6,834 nt of DNA, taken from the NCBI GenBank assembly GCA_030619425.1, contig JAUXBJ010000095.1:1-6834 (forward strand), given 5' to 3'. The DNA comes from a bacterium. Its GTDB lineage: Bacteria; Zixibacteria; MSB-5A5; GN15; FEB-12. A model generated the notes under the pieces. That model was not told the origin of the DNA. It did no database searches and saw only the letters and a list, made by a program, of their open reading frames with translations. Numbering within the stretch: position 1 is the stretch's first letter; each line of letters starts with the position of its first letter. The position numbers and the translations under genes are program-made. Shown here piece after piece: positions 5,301 to 6,834 of the stretch.

Positions 5301-6834
5301 GTGCCACAACGGTTGCGCACGGCGATTTTATCGGTGGCATGGGTCCTCTTCGTTTCCAAAATTCTCGGCTTCCTTCGCGGGATGGTCATCGCCGACAAGT
5401 TCGGCACCAGCGCCCAGTACGATCTCTACCTCATCGCGGTAATGCTCCCCGCCCTGGCCTCGGGAGTGCTCGGGTACGCCTGCTACTACCAATTCGTACC
5501 GTACCTCACTCGAAAAGCGCAACTGGCCGGCTCTGAACGGACCGACAGTTTTTGGCGCTCGACCTGGTCAGCCGTCAATCTCACCATGCTGATGGGGCTG
5601 GGTACTACTCTGGCGATAGTCCTGCTCGCTCCGTACGTGATGAAGATATGGGGCACCGACTATTCAACGAGCGATTTCGACTTGATCGTGTTTTACAGTC
5701 GGGTCACGGCGGCGGCGGTGTTGCTATCGGTGTCCGAGGCATTCATGCGCGCCCTGCTAAACGTCAAGAAATCATTCGCCTACCCTGCCGCCGGCATGAG
5801 CCTGTTCAATATCTTCTCTATTACCTGTGTGCTGCTGTTGCACCAGCGTTTTTCCGTGGGCGCAATAGCGGCCGGACTCGTCGGTGGACTCCTGATTCAG
5901 AATTTGTACCTAACTGTGCGCCTGCTGCCGCTTAAGTCATTGAAACATTTCAAACCGACGGTGATCGACAAGGAATCCCCCTTGTTTCTGTCGGTTGCCG
6001 GAACGCTGATTCTCATTGAACTGATAAACCGATCCTATTTCCTGATCGACCGCTACTTTGCTCCCAGCTTTGGTGAAGGTGTCATCTCGGCGCTCAATTA
6101 CGGTCAGGTGCTGGTACAACTGCCGGAGTCGATCGTGGGGTTTGCTATCGGTGCTGTGCTGTTCCCGATTTTCTCCAAAGCGGGCGACACTTCCCAAACG
6201 GAATCATTCACGGTGGCCTATCGCAAGGGTATCACGGCGGCTTTGTTATTCGCCGTGCCGCTGGGCGTGTTCTTCTACCTTAACGCCGAGAGCCTGGTCT
6301 ACTTTGTTTTTCGTCGCGGCGCTTTCGATGACCAGTCGGTGGCCATGACGGCTGCTATCCTAAAGACGCTGGCGCCTGCGATCATCGCCCTGCTGATTGT
6401 CTCAACCTCGATTCGCGCCTGCTACGCCCGAGGCTGGGCCAAACCGGTGCTGGTTTTCGCCGGTCTTATGTTGTTCACCAAGTTTGCTGCGACAGCGTTG
6501 TTACCTCGCTGGATGGGTTATCCCGGTATTTCACTGGCCACTTCAGTTTCGCATGTCGGGTTTGGTCTCGGCCTCATGGGTTTTATCGTGATGAAGTGGT
6601 CACCCCAGGTCCGAAACAGTTTCGCCTTTACCCTGGTCAGACTGTTCTCGGCTGGGTGCGTGGTTTACGTGGTGGCTTATGTTTTCCGGCGACTGACCTT
6701 GCCGGTCCCCGGAGAAATGACTCACACGACGGCCGCCCTGATGCTGGCTGGATCGGCAGCGATCGTATTCGGATGCTACGCCGCGACCGTGTGGCTACTC
6801 GGATTCCGCCGCTACTTCACAGAGGTGGTCCAAT
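5301..6834 (+). CDS. murJ: MurJ/MviN-family lipid flippase-like membrane protein (3' truncated)
   Basis: An open frame of 511 codons from GTG, without a stop, running off the window; near the full family length (about 510-530 aa). It is a hydrophobic inner-membrane protein with many predicted helices, as expected for the 14-helix MOP-superfamily fold that flips lipid-linked sugars outward. Family marks: an N-terminal SKILGFLRG segment (19-27) followed by IADKFG, D41 near YDLYLIAVMLP, INRSYFLIDRYFA (242-254), ISALNYGQVLVQLP (262-275), GAVLFPIFSKAG (284-295), FVFRRGAFDD (335-344) and RACYARGWAKP (372-382), matching MurJ's RxxYAxxxxxxP segment. Several charged residues essential in E. coli MurJ are absent: K20 for R18, S54 for R52, V270 for R270, Q273 for E273. 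With wecB just upstream, it may flip a surface-polysaccharide precursor and not lipid II. Family is secure; the symbol is provisional. Confidence 0.88.
   Translation, partial: MPQRLRTAILSVAWVLFVSKILGFLRGMVIADKFGTSAQYDLYLIAVMLPALASGVLGYACYYQFVPYLTRKAQLAGSERTDSFWRSTWSAVNLTMLMGLGTTLAIVLLAPYVMKIWGTDYSTSDFDLIVFYSRVTAAAVLLSVSEAFMRALLNVKKSFAYPAAGMSLFNIFSITCVLLLHQRFSVGAIAAGLVGGLLIQNLYLTVRLLPLKSLKHFKPTVIDKESPLFLSVAGTLILIELINRSYFLIDRYFAPSFGEGVISALNYGQVLVQLPESIVGFAIGAVLFPIFSKAGDTSQTESFTVAYRKGITAALLFAVPLGVFFYLNAESLVYFVFRRGAFDDQSVAMTAAILKTLAPAIIALLIVSTSIRACYARGWAKPVLVFAGLMLFTKFAATALLPRWMGYPGISLATSVSHVGFGLGLMGFIVMKWSPQVRNSFAFTLVRLFSAGCVVYVVAYVFRRLTLPVPGEMTHTTAALMLAGSAAIVFGCYAATVWLLGFRRYFTEVVQ

Noticed and set aside
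4780..5340. 186-codon ORF on the - strand
   Set aside because: Antisense shadow of wecB, whose motifs are intact through this stretch; the product is Pro/Gln/Arg-rich without a domain.
5261..5935. Two + strand ORFs (5261-5536, 5552-5935) in the frame opposite to murJ's
   Set aside because: They are out-of-frame readings of the murJ-like gene, which is continuously open from 5301 and has the family motifs.

Overview
The window looks like a chromosomal piece of a mid-GC, Gram-negative-type bacterium living at least partly without oxygen. The RND-type efflux permease implies an outer membrane. The oxygen-sensitive glycyl radical enzyme and its radical-SAM activase imply anaerobic metabolism. 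The species cannot be fixed from the sequence. The gene mix and the hairpin-rich intergenic repeats resemble what I recall from uncultured environmental lineages (for example FCB-group candidate phyla), but that is only an impression.

Layout. (1) Bases 1-593, + strand: C-terminal end of an RND permease whose start lies upstream of the window. (2) Bases 594-836: a non-coding gap between convergent genes, made mostly of inverted repeats: a long imperfect pair (620-644 / 695-719) and two adjacent hairpins with TCAGG/CCTGA arms (733-788). (3) Bases 837-4006, - strand: a two-gene operon, activase first (hypE-like, GTG start at 4006), then a glycyl radical dehydratase (hypD-like). The genes are 5 bp apart, and the dehydratase ribosome site is embedded in the last codons of the activase gene. 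(4) Bases 4007-4209: a divergent promoter region. (5) Bases 4210-5298, + strand: non-hydrolysing UDP-GlcNAc 2-epimerase (wecB-like). (6) From 5301 to the window end, + strand: a long membrane protein of the MurJ/MviN family, starting with GTG and running off the edge. It is translationally coupled to wecB.

How the genes work together. HypE uses S-adenosylmethionine to put a glycyl radical on HypD. HypD then dehydrates trans-4-hydroxy-L-proline to 1-pyrroline-5-carboxylate, which a P5C reductase (not in this window) would turn into proline. This gives access to hydroxyproline from collagen or plant and algal wall proteins. The wecB-murJ pair looks like the start of an unrelated surface-polysaccharide cluster: WecB makes UDP-ManNAc, and the MurJ-like protein may flip a lipid-linked glycan.

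Most notable points: the dehydratase carries every HypD active-site residue I can recall, at a constant numbering offset; its activase lacks the usual ferredoxin-like cluster insert; and the MurJ-like protein lacks several charged residues regarded as essential in lipid II flippases. I saw no CRISPR array, tRNA, rRNA, transposase or phage gene. Nothing here clearly amounts to a wholly new system.
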